Shown here one piece after another: positions 11,338 through 23,500 of a stretch of 64,000 bases of DNA. A program made the translations under genes and the position numbers. Where the stretch lies: assembly GCF_964204865.1 (NCBI RefSeq), contig NC_135251.1, positions 6,200,001 to 6,264,000 of the forward strand, in the 5' to 3' direction. The DNA comes from Styela clava. Lineage: Eukaryota > Chordata > Ascidiacea > Stolidobranchia > Styelidae. Below the pieces are notes generated by a model. It was not told the DNA's origin. It made no database searches and was given only the letters and a program-made list of their open reading frames with translations. Positions within the stretch are counted from its first letter, which is position 1. Every line of letters begins with the position of its first letter.

Positions 11338-12348
11338 ATACTTGAAAATTTAATATATTAGGAATTGGGTAATTTAATGTTTGTTCTGTTCGTATTTATG
11401 AGACAATGTCCTCGTGGATTCGTTTTTTGTTAATTTTTTATATGTTATGCTCAGTTCGAGCCTGGCGAATTGAAGGCCATGACATTCTCGTTATATTCTT
11501 TTTAATTTTGATGTAATGTGCAAACAAATTAATATATATATATTTTCATATCTAGCTGTTCTAGATCAACAAACCTTGTAATTTATAATATGTTTGTGGC
11601 CCACCTCAAAATGCCTCTGAGGCTTACCAGTGGGCCCATGGCCCATTGGTTGAGAACCAGTGGTCTAACAGGACTTCGATTTGACTAATACATAATTATT
11701 CAAAGTCTTCGTGCGTGAACTGCTTGCAAAATTTATAAAAACAGATATTAAGTTCAAGGAATGAAATACGGAATCAAAAATAAATTATATTCGGGCACAA
11801 TATCACGGCAATCTATTATTAATCACGGCAATTATCACGGCAATTATTATTAATATTTGATTCCTATTTTCGTATTTACAAAATACAACGGCGATCCATG
11901 GACTTAAAATGTGTGGTAAACTGCCCGATTATAATTAATTCTTGATACATATTTTCGTATTTATAAAATAATAAAAGATATATATGCGGACATTGAAGTG
12001 CCCGAATATAAAAAAAATCCATTCGTATTTACGTACTCACGAAAAAATTGTCGCAAGTCAGAAATATAATTTATACTTTATCCCGCTTTTTGGCAAATAA
12101 TTTGGATAATGGTTGGTATTTAAAAGTATGGACTTTTACTAGGATGATTTTGTGTTGCGCAAAATGTTCAAATCTATGACCGATAGCACTATTTTAAATG
12201 CTTGCCGTATTAATTTAATTCTGATAACGTAACTCATGGTATATAAAAATATATCGCAGTAATCTGCAAACATGAAATGCATGGTAATATAGTCATGTTG
12301 TAGATAACAGTTATTCCATTGTTTATTGTATGCAAATTCCTTCATATA
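11338..12348. other. Intergenic AT-rich DNA
   Basis: No gene. A short local repetition 'aatcacggcaattatcacgg' occurs near 11820-11845, and 'gcccattggttgagaaccag' at about 11640 resembles a hAT MITE end. Otherwise nothing recognised. Confidence 0.35.
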
Positions 12349-12356
12349 CTATAGAT

Positions 12357-12697
12357 CAGTAGTCGGCAACCACCGGGCCGCGGCCCATCGCCGGTCTGCG
12401 GAAAGGTCACTACCGGTCCGCAGAAAGGTGACATGAAAACGTACAATGCCATTGTTATCTTCATGTGAGGTTGGGTTTTTAAAATGGCAATTACAAAAAC
12501 GAAAGATCGAAGTGGGTTTAACGTAAGAAATACGTTACGTGAATAGTATCACCTTCGTTTTTGAATGTATTGTCAACATACATTTTCTAACGCATCATAT
12601 TTATTACATTAGATTAGTTCGTTTGTATAAAGGTGGTCCGCCAAAATTTTGGTCAGGCTTTACCGGTCCGTTACTGAAAAAAGGTTGCCGGCCACTG
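12357..12697. mobile_element. hAT MITE with perfect 8-bp target duplication
   Basis: 341 bp. Starts CAGTAGTCGGCAACCACCGG and ends AAGGTTGCCGGCCACTG. It is flanked on both sides by CTATAGAT (12349-12356 and 12698-12705), a perfect 8-bp duplication as hAT transposases make. The intact duplication suggests fairly recent insertion. Confidence 0.9.
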
Positions 12698-12705
12698 CTA
12701 TAGAT

Positions 12706-14501
12706 CATTGATTTTCAACCGGTGTTCCGCGGAACACCGGTGTTCCGCGAGAGACCTCCGGGTGTTCTGCAGAAAATTGCTTTTTTGCAGTATTATGACG
12801 TCATAACTGATATTTAACCGTCCGATGGATTTATATAAATTTCACAAAGCGCGGTTCACAACCGCTTCCAATCTTGCTATCATTTTCCACTACCTATCTT
12901 TACGAAATGAGTTTTTAAGCATGGCCGGTCTAGGGCTGTGCAAAATATTCGAATAGCGAATACAATATTAAAATATTCGAATGCCATTTTACTATTCGTA
13001 TGTACAATACCACATAATCTGTACCGCTTTGCTTGGGCACGGAATTCACGCCGGTAAATCGATCGCTTGGATTACGCGAGAATTCACCCTCGGCTTCCAC
13101 TGTTATTATGCAAAAAGCGTGCCGACACTAGTCCGTAAATGTAGAAACGTCAACCCAAATAAGATATCTAAAATAAAGTTACCAGATTTTAAAGATGTTA
13201 TTAGCCTCCGCATGCATGACCCGAATAGAAAATCATTTTCGGAAATTAAGAGTTACAAAGACGTTTTTTTTGGAGTGTTGAATTTGCAAATTCCGTAAAC
13301 AAAATTATGAATTTCCCGGTAACGATATTAGCTATGATATTGGTCGGGGTATTGATTTGTTGTAAAATAAATGGTGACTTGAGGTGATTAATTATAATTA
13401 GCGTCTTCCCTTCTACTAGGTACGAAAAGCACTTGGGCACAAAATTGTTTACAATTTTTTTGGTATCAGGTCGCGTATGTAAAATATCGTTCAAGAGTGC
13501 TGCCAAACGACAACGTAGAAATGCCTTTATTTCAGATTTTAAATCAACATTCTTTATTCACGCAATCACAGCTTCACAGATTTATCTAATCACAGTATCA
13601 AATTGATTTATTTCGAAAATAACACTAAGCCTAAGAAAGTCAATTGTCGTCTTAATAATAAATGTGTGCATCCCGTTGACGATAATGATAATATTATTTG
13701 CTTAAAACTGGGACATTTAATTTGCAAACGGCGATAAGTTAGATCAGAGTCGGCGCAAAAGATAAATATCAGAATACAATTAATTTGGCTTTGAAATCAC
13801 TCCTTAATGTCATTAAAATCTGTCGCTGATGTGAACTCATAGTTATATCAATAATATGAAACTTCGATCTCCGCCGACCCACGGGAATTAATAGTTGCGC
13901 AAAAGAACAAATGGCGGGAATTTAAAAACGTTCAGGGGGACAAAATATCAGCGCATATGACGAAATTAACCAGTAAAAATCGCTTTGTTGCCGATTTTCA
14001 ATGTTTCTATTAATTTCCAAATCTACCTCCGACGTTCTGGACCCTGCTGCGTATAAAAAATATTCGGTATTTGTTAAGAATATTCGAATTATTTGATTCG
14101 AAAAAAATATTCGATTTTGCCCACCCTTTTCTTGGCCGCCATAAGAGTATAAAAACACGAAAAATTGAGAGTCATCGAGAAAGAGCTGCGTGTTTGTCTC
14201 TCTCAATTAAATTCCAGCCAGAATAAAGAATTGAAACTCATCGAAACAGGCCCAGATATTACATTAAAATACCATTTCTGTTCCTAGCTCATCGGTAGCT
14301 CTGAATCGGAATATGTGTAACGTCTTTTCCAGCTGAAGTTGACAAGCTAATATTAAATCTCGTTAATTTATTTTTTTCCGAAATGATCGATGTCAGTTAA
14401 TTGCATAATATAGTTTATTTCCAAAAATCTCATTTGGTGTTCCGTCACAATTTTAGAATGAAAAAAGTGTTCCGCGATACAAAAAAGGTTGAAAATCACT
14501 G
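12706..14501. mobile_element. hAT-like element, 1.8 kb, with a second element nested inside
   Basis: Termini CATTGATTTTCAACCGGTGT and AAGGTTGAAAATCACTG are inverted copies, with 'gttccgcg' blocks just inside both ends. The flanks differ (CTATAGAT left, GTGTACGA right). A 105-codon plus-strand ORF at 12981-13298 is not recognisably a transposase. Confidence 0.7.
12931..14128. mobile_element. Nested element with AGGGCTGTGCAAAATATTCG-type ends
   Basis: Left end 'tagggctgtgcaaaatattc' and right end 'attcgattttgcccaccct' are inverted relatives rich in ATTCGAAT palindromes. Flanks TGGCCGGT and TGGCCGCC may be a decayed 8-bp duplication. It lies fully inside the 12706-14501 element and so is younger. 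Confidence 0.55.
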
Positions 14502-14560
14502 GTGTACGAGGTTAGGGATCAGGTTGTGCGACATCTTGGTGCGCATACTTCAGTAGTACC
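14502..14560. mobile_element. Half copy of the short palindromic MITE
   Basis: 'gtacgaggttagggatcagg' followed by 'catcttggtgcgcatactt' equals the right half of the 1894-2003 element. It abuts the end of the hAT-like element at 14501. Confidence 0.5.
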
Positions 14561-15170
14561 AATATTTCAATTTCAACGAAGTTTAAATTAAATTTCAATC
14601 AAAATTAAATGTTTTCTAGAAGTCGGTATCTGATCGTTTATCAAATCATGTCAAGGCGTACCATAACTTAGTCGCAGAGAAGGTGTGCTGTTGCATATTT
14701 TTAACAAAATTGCAACGAACTTTCGGGTATACGATCCATTTAAATTTGCGTGTGATAGAAACTTAGGTCAGTCACTCAACTGACAGATTGAAGGAAATTA
14801 ATTACCCACACAGCACGTCAGCATCTCGAGTGATGATCAGGGTGTGTTGCGCTGAACATGAAAATGAATGAAGGCAGATCAATAAAAGTAAATAACGAAA
14901 AATTCATTTACATTCCCGTCTGGCAATTGGTGTTATTTGGAGTGTTTGTTTTTCTTCGCTAAACGGCTCTCTTTCTTTCGAATCGCGTAAATCAGATTAA
15001 AAAAAAATTGCGATTTGAATCGATTCAATTCATAAATCTAAAAGGGGCATGCCTACTCATCAGTCCGCTTTCAGGGTCTTCATCCAATCTCACTTCCGTC
15101 GGGATATGTTTTGGCTATTTAACTCTTCCAATGTTCGGTATTTTAGTGACTTCAACCGCCTCAAAATTGA
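14561..15170. other. Intergenic DNA before array 3
   Basis: No gene seen. The ORF starting at 15049 runs into the minisatellite and owes its length to that repeat. Confidence 0.35.
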
Positions 15171-16860
15171 TAGGACAAAATATCATCTAACCCTAACGTA
15201 CTTCTTCCTTATAGTGATTAGATTTTTAGTGACCTCAGCCACCTCACCACCCGTCGGAAGAAATTCCATCCACTTCTTTCTGTTAGTGTTCAGCTTTTCA
15301 GTGACCTCCGCCACCTCATTATCCGTCGGAAGAAATTTCATCCATTTCTTCCTTTTAGTGTTCAGCTTATTAGTGACTTCAACCACCTCATTATTCGCCG
15401 GAAGAAATTTCATCAACTTCTTCCTTTTACTGTTCAGCTTTTTAGTGACTTCAACCACCTCATTATTCGTCGGAAGAAATTTCATCAACTTCTTCCTTTT
15501 AGTGTTCAGCTTTTTAGTGACTTCAACCACCTCATTATTCGTCGGAAGAAATTTCATCCACTTCTTCTTTTTAGTGTTCAGCTTTTTAGTGACTTCAACC
15601 ACCTCATTATTCGTCGGAAGAAATTTCATCAACTTCTTCCTTTTAGTGTTCAGCTTTTTAGTGATTTCAACCACCTCATTATTCGTCGGAAGAAATTTCA
15701 TCAACTTCTTCCTTTTAGTGTTCAGCTTTTTAGTGACTTCAACCACCTCATTATTCGTCGGAAGAAATTTCATCAACTTCTTCCTTTTAGTGTTCAGCTT
15801 TTTAGTGACTTCAACCACCTCATTATTCGTCGGAAGAAATTTCATCAACTTCTTCCTTTTAGTGTTCAGCTTTTTAGTGACTTCAACCACCTCATTATTC
15901 GTCGGAAGAAATTTCATCAACTTCTTCATTTTAGTGTTCAGCTTTTTAGTGACTTCAACCACCTCATTATTCGTCGGAAGAAATTTCATCAACTTCTTCC
16001 TTTTAGTGTTTAGCTTTTTAGTGACTTCAACCAGTGACTTCGACCACCTCATTATTCGTCGGAAAAAATTTCATCCACTTCTTCCTTTTAGTGTTCAGCT
16101 TTTTAGTGACGTCAATCACCTTATTATTCGTCGGAAAAAATTTCATCCACTTCTTCCTTTTAGTGTTCAGCTTTTTAGTGACTTCAACCACCTCATTATT
16201 CGTCGGAAGAAATTTCATCCACTTCTTCTTTTTAGTGTTCAGCTTTTTAGTGACTTCAACCACCTCATTATTCGTCGGAAGAAATTTCATCCACTTCTTC
16301 CTTTTAGTGTTCAGCTTTTTAGTGACTTCAACCACCTCATTATTCGTCGGAAAATATTTCATCCACCTCTTCCTTTTAGTATTCAGCTTTTTAGTGACTT
16401 CAGCCACCTAACTACCCGTCGGAAGAAATTTCATCCACTTCTTCCTTTTAGTGTTCAGCTTTTTAGTGACTTCAACCACCTCATTATTCGTCGGAAGAAA
16501 TTTCATCCACTTCTTCTTTTTAGTGTTCAGCTTTTTAGTGACTTCAACCACCTCATTATTCGTCGGAAGAAATTTCATCCACTTCTTCTTTTTAGTGTTC
16601 AGCTTTTTAGTGACTTCAACCACCTCATTATTCGTCGGAAAATATTTCATCCACTTCTTCCTTTTAGTGTTCAGGTTTTTAGTGACTTCAGCCACCTAAC
16701 TACCCGTCGGAAGAAATTTCATCCACTTCTTCCTTTTAGTGTTCAGCCTTTTAGTGTTTTTTAATTTTTCACCTTTGGGAACACTTCAACTTCCGTTTCC
16801 CCTCCACTTCATCCGTTTCTTCCTTCAGCCTTTTAGTGTTGTCCTTGCTACAATGTCAGA
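15171..16860 (-). repeat. 72-bp minisatellite, array 3 (over 20 units, inverted)
   Basis: The array 1 unit read on the minus strand. The right part (about 16035-16860) repeats array 1 in order: the left-flank sequence ('gttgtccttgctac', 16735-16850), the in-frame-stop variant unit at about 16400, a unit with 'gtgacgtcaatcaccttatt', then a 'gacttcgaccacctc' unit. The left part (about 15370-16030) consists of very uniform units of another subtype in which the last Trp codon (TGG) is Leu (TTG). The parts meet at an irregular junction, 'caaccagtgacttcgacc' (about 16030). The 571-codon plus-strand ORF and the 289-codon minus-strand ORF lie on the same DNA and are products of the 72-bp period. Confidence 0.9.
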
Positions 16861-17154
16861 ATGTGGACATTGGGTAAGACAGGTGATTTATCCTCCAATC
16901 CTTTCTTTCTCATGATTTTATATTTTATTATATCTCTGTGATGGTTTGGATTATTACAGTAAATTCCCGTACCGTACTTTGCAGCATGCTGTGTGCTTCT
17001 TAAATCATACCGGTACCGGTACGGTAGTCAGAAGTTTTACGTTAGTTTTCATTTTTTATTTGTTCTCTCATCTGGAATCTGTTTTTATTTGTTTATTTTT
17101 ATCAATTATTTTATCGTATGTTGTGTTGGACTCATGATTGTGGCTGTAGGTAGT

Positions 17155-17512
17155 CTATAGAATGGAAATGAACTTATTACAGTGTTAATATTCAGATATT
17201 ACGGTACACGCTGCCTCTAATTACTCTGCGTGGGTTCGCAGGATCGGATCCCATGCGGGATGGTTATGTGCGAGAGGATTGCTGGACTCCTCGCAACCGT
17301 AGGGCTTTAGGGTGGTCCATGTAACCGCTGGTCGAATACGGCTTCCTCCACCATCAAGTCCATGCTTTCGAAAAACAAGTAACTAACTAATCCCATACCG
17401 GTACCCGACATGGAATGGTAACCGGACGATAGGCTGTGGTTCGCCATATGGATAAGCCATCTTATCGACTTTCCTCTCCCCCGGGATAAATATGTAAATC
17501 CTATCCTCCTTT
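17155..17512 (+). mobile_element. tRNA-derived SINE, copy S1
   Basis: Contains a degraded tRNA B box region ('gggttcgcaggatcggatcc'), then the SINE body: 'gtgcgagaggattgctggac', 'aagtccatgctttcg', 'atggaatggtaaccgg', ending 'cccgggataaatatgtaaat'. Its left end (17157-17250) is the reverse complement of 23015-23140. It lies just upstream of the Nudix gene. Confidence 0.75.
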
Positions 17513-17612
17513 TTCTATCTGTCTGTAGAGAAAACTTATTAAATACAGTACTGAAATAGGACTGACTGACTGTAGGATAGCTCTGTCAAGCAGTAGGGAA
17601 GGAAGTGGTAAA

Positions 17613-19020
17613 ATGAGCAATTTAGAATGGTCTGAAGGAGTTCTCAGACTACTGAGAAAACTCAACAGCTTTGATGAACCAGGGTCAAGCAAACCGACTT
17701 GTGTTCCATTTATCGTCAATGGCCAGAATGTCGGGATTTTACAACAAGAACTTGTGAAAGAGCTTGCAAATTATCCTGGAACTTTTACTCTTCAATGTAA
17801 CCAAGCTAATCAAATCAATTCTGTTGAATTGAATGAGAAATTTACGACATATGATGAGCGTTCGGAGGCTGTTCTCAAAGTTGTGCAAGATCTCAAAAAA
17901 AAAAATGCTTTCTTGACTTTGAGGTACTGGAGAAATGAGGTGAATATTGCAAGCAAAATCAGTATATGATAACCAATTATTATTGAACTGTTATTTTTTG
18001 TTTCTATTTCTTCAAAAGTTTTTCATGGTGTTGACATTATTTGGGAAATGAAATCGTTCTCTGTAAACTCTCTATTACAGTATTATTTTATTTGTTTGTG
18101 CAATCACAATAAACCGATGATTCTTGGTAACTTTTTTTGAAAGGACTATAATTTTTGCGATTATGCATTGTCTGCTTTATTAATCATTACGTGCTACATG
18201 GGATGTTGGTAGTGGACCTTGGGAATAGGCAAATGCCCTAACCACCCTACAACTGTGAGGGGTCCAGCAATGCACCTGCTCATAATCATCTCCCACCAAA
18301 GTTATTCAAGAATTTGATAGACTATATCATTTTCTAATATTCGATTCAATACTCGCATCTGTGCCAATTATGCTTTTTATTTATCGGTACTAATTTGAGC
18401 TACGTATAATAAGCTATCTCTGTTAACAGGACTATGATGTTGCATCTGGACCTGGCCAACCTGCCTTATTAAAAGTAGAAAGAGCTGCAACTTCACTATT
18501 TGGTGTAAGAGCGTATGGAGCTCATGTTAACGGCTACGTGAAACACCCTGAAAGAGGGTTTTGCATATGGCTAGGACGCCGATCGCCGAAAAAAGAAACT
18601 TATCCTGGAATGTGGGACAATGTGGCTGCTGGTGGCCTCGGAGTTGGGTTTGGGATTCGAGAAACAATGATAAAAGAATGCTACGAGGAAGCCAGTATTC
18701 CAGAGAATATCGCGGAAAATATGATCTCAGTCGGATGTGCGAGTTATACAATAGAAAATGATAGAGGCATCGGAAAGGAATTACAATACTGTTTCGATTT
18801 GGAATTACCGTTAGATTTTACCCCCAAACCACTCGATGGTGAAATGCAGACTTTTACCTTATTTAATATTGATGAAATTAAGAATCTCATTATACAAGAC
18901 AATTTCAAACCTAATTGTGCTGCAATTACGCTGGATTTTTTGATTCGTCATGGTTTTGTAACTCCCGATAATGAACCTAAATATGCAGAGATTGTGCAGC
19001 GCATGTGCATGTGGTCGTGA
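17613..19020 (+). CDS. DUF4743 + Nudix hydrolase (NUDT20/24 and yeast YJR142W family)
   Basis: Two exons, 17613-17939 and 18430-19020, joined at GAG|gtgaat and aacag|GAC in phase 0, giving 305 residues, the usual family length. Residues 1-130 are the N-terminal DUF4743 region (LRRFNTF-like LLRKLNSF, then VPFIVNGQNVG). Residues 131-305 begin LFGVRAYGAHVNGYV and carry the Nudix region at 177-199. The catalytic Glu pair E195/E196 and E192 are present, but the first Nudix Glu is Phe183 and the usual Arg is Lys191; from memory, relaxed boxes are common in this family. Plant and fungal relatives remove phosphate from damaged forms of thiamine diphosphate; that substrate is inferred. The start is the first ATG with a fair context (gtaaaATGA). 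The 3' end is clear at TGA 19018-19020. Confidence 0.9.
18215..18295 (-). mobile_element. Degraded SINE fragment in the Nudix gene intron
   Basis: 'accaccctacaactgtgagg' and 'gtccagcaatgcacctgctc' match the middle of the S family (accaccctacggcgacgaggagtcc). It lies inside the 490-bp intron of the Nudix gene. Confidence 0.45.
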
Positions 19021-19188
19021 AATATAATTTACGCCTCAATATAAATGATGAAAATCCATAATCATAAGCAAAGTTCATCCAAGAGCCCGCCAACATAACT
19101 TAGCACTTCGCTCGTGAGAGCACTTGATCACCGTTGGTTGGTCATGTATGATCAGTCATCTCTATGTCATTTTATTCGCTATGTTTAA

Positions 19189-19861
19189 CCCTTTCCGTGC
19201 GGTGGGCACGTATACGTACCCACGACAAAACTCGCTAGATTGCGGCGGGTACGTTGATGTACTTCACTGTTTTATTTAGCAATGGGTCGCAAACTGTTGG
19301 TCTAGTTTTTCCGGGTTTTAGTTTATTGATAAGAAGTCTTCCTGTGATTAACAATAGCGACGGTAAATCTCACTTTCGTTTACGGCGGGAATTTTATTTG
19401 CGGCGGAACGAGGGAGTGTTTTTGAAATTTATGCAAATTTCGGTGTTTTTTGGGTGGTAATAGAAGACATATTATCCCTTCCATCTACCAAAGTATTTTG
19501 AGTTAGATCACGAAATTGTTACAGCAATATTATGCTATTGTTTGCCAACCACGAAGCGGTAACAGTAAAGGATTTAGCGGATATTTCTATTTTTTATCAC
19601 GGTTTGAAGTTTCAACTCCCAAGAAAAAAAAATGCCTTTTTTCTATCCGGTTTGTGACTCAGACCACCACTTTTGAAAAAACTTTTTTTTTTAATCGCTA
19701 ATTGCAAGCTCTTTAAATAAGCTTTCCAACGAGCCATCAGTGGGCAGCAGAGGATCATTAGTTTTTCGTTAGTCGATCGATTAGTTGTGGAGGTACAAAT
19801 GCATAAAATCGGCGTAGCAAATACGATTATTTATTAAAAAATAAAAATCGCATGGAAAGGG
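19189..19861. mobile_element. piggyBac-type MITE with TTAA at both ends
   Basis: 673 bp between two TTAA sites (19185-19188 and 19862-19865). The left end CCCTTTCCGTGCGG and right end CGCATGGAAAGGG are inverted copies (12 of 13 bases), with the CCC start and TTAA target typical of piggyBac transposons. Just inside the left end is a near-palindrome, 'gggcacgtatacgtaccc'. There is no transposase ORF, so it is non-autonomous. It lies between the Nudix gene and AKIP1. Confidence 0.85.
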
Positions 19862-20031
19862 TTAATAGTGACAAGCCAGCAAATGAAATTAAAAAAATAA
19901 ATATGTTACAGTTTAAGAATCAAACAAATCTAAGTCAATCTACTCTAAATTAATGTAATCAATGTGAATGGTACATAGCGAGAGCATTTGCTTGTGGCCC
20001 TGAGAGAACCGCTCAGGACTCGGTGGCCCTC

Positions 20032-20300
20032 TAGTGCGGCATTTCTCAAACTGTGTTCCGTGGAGCAAGGATCAAAATTGCGACTAAATTGGTTGCCGAT
20101 GTCGGTCGTACTTTTGCGACTCTGGGTCATGAATTTGCTGTCTGGAAAGCATGGCGTTCTCGTTACCCGTTCAATATCGGTAACCATCGGCCTAAGTTTT
20201 TAATTGTCAAGGTTGCCCCAATCTTTTTTATCTTGGTTTTCCGCAAAATGAGATAAAAAGCGTAGGTGTTCCGGGGCAAAAAAGTTTGAGAAACCTTAGT
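20032..20300. mobile_element. hAT-like MITE, 'TTTCTCAAACTGTGTTCCG' type
   Basis: Left end 'tagtgcggcatttctcaaac' and right end 'aaagtttgagaaaccttag' are inverted copies, with 'gttccg' just inside each. It lies about 240 bp upstream of the AKIP1 start codon. Confidence 0.6.
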
Positions 20301-20540
20301 AGATCGGAGGCCCAGTTTGTTATAAACCATATATTAAATCATTATGTACTAATTTTATGAATGTGTTCAGTATTCAATTTGTATTATTATTGCTATGTCA
20401 ATACCATTGCTTCAATTTAATATGTAATTATATAATGCTGATTACCAGAGCAAAAATTTTATTTACTTTATTGATTTAGTTTTTAATTTTAACAGTTTAT
20501 AGCATATTAAAAAACTTAAAAAAAAATTGCAAAACAAAAA

Positions 20541-23500
20541 ATGAATGCCCAGCCAGAACTATGGACTTCAAATACTTTACGGAGAACGACAGGACAAGCC
20601 TATATCACACTGCAAAGAGCAAGGCAGAGAGAGATTGAGTATCCTTCGATAAAGAATGTAAAGCCTACTGTACAGGTACCAAAGTGTGTTATGGAATATA
20701 TGTTTTTGTGCACTTTGCTCATTCCCGTGGGCCGTGGCATTGCAATGATCTGGTATTAATTATCTGACTTTATAAATGCAGCCAATTCTAAGTAAGGATG
20801 GGATTAACATATTTATCTCGGGGGAGAGGAATTTCAACAAGACTGCTTTATCATATGCGAACCACAGCCTCTCGTCCGATTACCAGTCCCTGGGATTAGT
20901 TAGCGAGGTATTTTGTTTTGAGGTGCATGGACTTGACGGTGGAGGAAGCCTTAACCGACCAGTGGGTACATGAACCACCCTACGGCGACGAGGAGTCTGG
21001 CAATCCTCTCGCACATAATAATCCTTAACAGCATTCGAACCTGTGAACCCACGCAGAGTAATTATCGGTGCTGGGCTAGCGTATTCCTAGTGTTTAGTAC
21101 GATATGCCACACCGCCAAACTGCTAGAGTTTGAAGGGTTCCGAATCTTTACATCTAGGTGTTGCCTACTGAATTTATTACATCCTGGGTGTGCTTGTGGT
21201 CATGAGATTTTAACCCGCGAAGGCCGCGATAAACATAATTCACTAAAACTTTAAATTTCGCTCATGTTAGCTGAATTGTCTAGATCAGGGCTACTCAACT
21301 GGCGGACCGCGCTCCGAATCCGCCCTTTCGAGTACGAGATTCGGACCGCACCCAATTCTTTGTTTTAGATCATAAGCCCCACTTTTGAAGTTTCCTTTTA
21401 TAAAATGACTTTATAATTTTAAATATATATGAAAAGAACTATAACACCATAATAAGCAATTTCGATTAGCTAATAATCATTAGCCGGCCGAGGAAGTGTG
21501 CGTTTGAGGATGCCTAAATATAAATTCTGGGAAGACCGGACCCAAATAACTTTGAAGTTTTGTATGCGGATCTTCGGTAAAAATAGTTGAGTAGCCCTGG
21601 GTAGACCAGGCCGGATCCGGCCCACGGAGCAATATAATCCGATGTGCGACGCTTCACTAAATTATAGTAACAAAACGGTTGTTTTGTCGATAATTTTCTT
21701 TACGCAAAAGAATTTACCTGTAGACTAAATTATATTATAACGTTACAAGTATATAGGTCACAATTACTTGTTTAATGATGCTAATTGCAAATCGTTTATG
21801 GCGCAAAAAATATTCAAATGATCAGTCTTCGCGCGCTGCTTAAAATTTAACCTCTGATCTGTGTGAAAAAATGTGATTCATCGGTCATCCATTCGGTTTT
21901 TAATTTTCTAAAAATACGTACAACCTGCCAATGACTTGCAACCTTTAATTTTGGCCCGCGAGCGACAAATGTTGCCGACCCCTGGTCTAGACTTTCAAAG
22001 GATGAATAGAATTCCATTCTAACGGAATGTCCACAAATATTTTTCAAGTTATCATTATTATTTTTATGTTTAAATTTGTTATAGGAGTCAATAGGACACA
22101 CTTCTGTGGAAGATGCTTACACAACAGTGATGCAGTCATTGTCAACAGCCTCAAGAAACTGTTTGGTATGTATGGATGGGCGATGTAGAATAATTTACTA
22201 TTCTAGAATACTTAAATCGAATCCAGAATATTGAATCTTAGTCAATTTTCATAGTTATTTTAATATTGGAATTTATACCACATTGCGCTGACTACAGATT
22301 AATGGTCGATGTTTGAAATACGACTTGCAAAATATTCACCAAACACAGTCTGGCAAAGAGAAGTGGGCTACATGTAACTGTGTAATTCTACTGTGAACGA
22401 CCATACATTTTAGTTTAATAAACGCCTTACATTGTTGTGAACTGCACTTTTGGTTCAATGTTTTACTTTCACCGTAACCCCCCGTTGGGAAAATCCTGGC
22501 TGCGCCCCTGACCACATTGCTGGATTAAGATTTTAACAAAGCAAAACCTGTACATGACGAGGAGTTCAGCAATCCTCTCGCACATAACTATGCCTGCACG
22601 GTATTCGAACCTGCAAATCTATGCAGGGTAATCAGAGGTGCAGTGCCGAGTGTATTCCTAACACTTAGTGCGTTGCGCCACACCGCCGAGCCAGGACGAA
22701 ACTTTTTTGAAATTTCAACATCCGTCTTTTTTCTTGAAACTGTCATTATTTGTCTTTTTATTTCCAGAGATATTATCGATCCACGCCAGCCATGGAATAC
22801 AACAAACACGATCGAAGATTTTGTTCAAAGTATTTAACGCAGACTGTGACAGAGAAAAGAAGAAGAAATCCTGTGAGTTGAGTCTTGTATGGGTTTATCA
22901 AGTTACTTTTTATTGTCAAAATAAAAGGTCAAATTTGGGCGTTCCAGAAGTATGTGTACCAATACGTAGGTAACTAATTTTGTTCGCCTACTTTACATCA
23001 AGTTTTGTTCAGCAATCCTCTCGCACATAACCATCCCGCATGGGATTCGAACCTGCGAACCCACGCAGAGTAATTAGAGGCGCGGTATAATATCTGAATG
23101 TTGACACTGTAATAAGTTTATTTCCATTCTATAGAGGGGCGCTTCCCAAACTAGGGGCCGCGGTCTGAAAGGGGCCGCGAAACGAATTCTAGGGGCCGCG
23201 AAGAGAACACCAATTTTACACAAAGGGACTGAAGCCTATGGGCAGGGGGTATATTCACTTGGCTAACACAGACAGTCCCTGAACTTGTAATATAACCTAA
23301 ATAGGAAAATCGGAATAAAATTATGGCCCAACCCTAACTTGGTATGCACACTACCGGAGTACCCAAATTTGAGTGTCAATTATAAATTGTACAAGCAAAC
23401 ACTAGGGTACGAAAAGCTACAAATATAAATTAGGGGTGCTAGAATTATTACCTCTCTGAATGGCCTACAAAGTGTATCACCACCTGAGTGAACTAGTAAT

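Noticed and set aside
12981..13298. 105-codon ORF inside a hAT-like element as a transposase
   Set aside because: No resemblance to hAT dimerisation or catalytic regions that I can see, and the interval spans a nested element.
15049..16764. 571-codon plus-strand ORF (looks like a repeated hydrophobic/basic protein)
   Set aside because: It lies entirely on minisatellite array 3, switches unit frame at the 16030 joint, and overlaps open frames on the other strand; no gene context.
23005..23092. tRNA gene suggested by the B box GGTTCGAATCC (also at 22585, 23745, 46515)
   Set aside because: Each belongs to a SINE head with a long non-tRNA body; the acceptor stem does not close.
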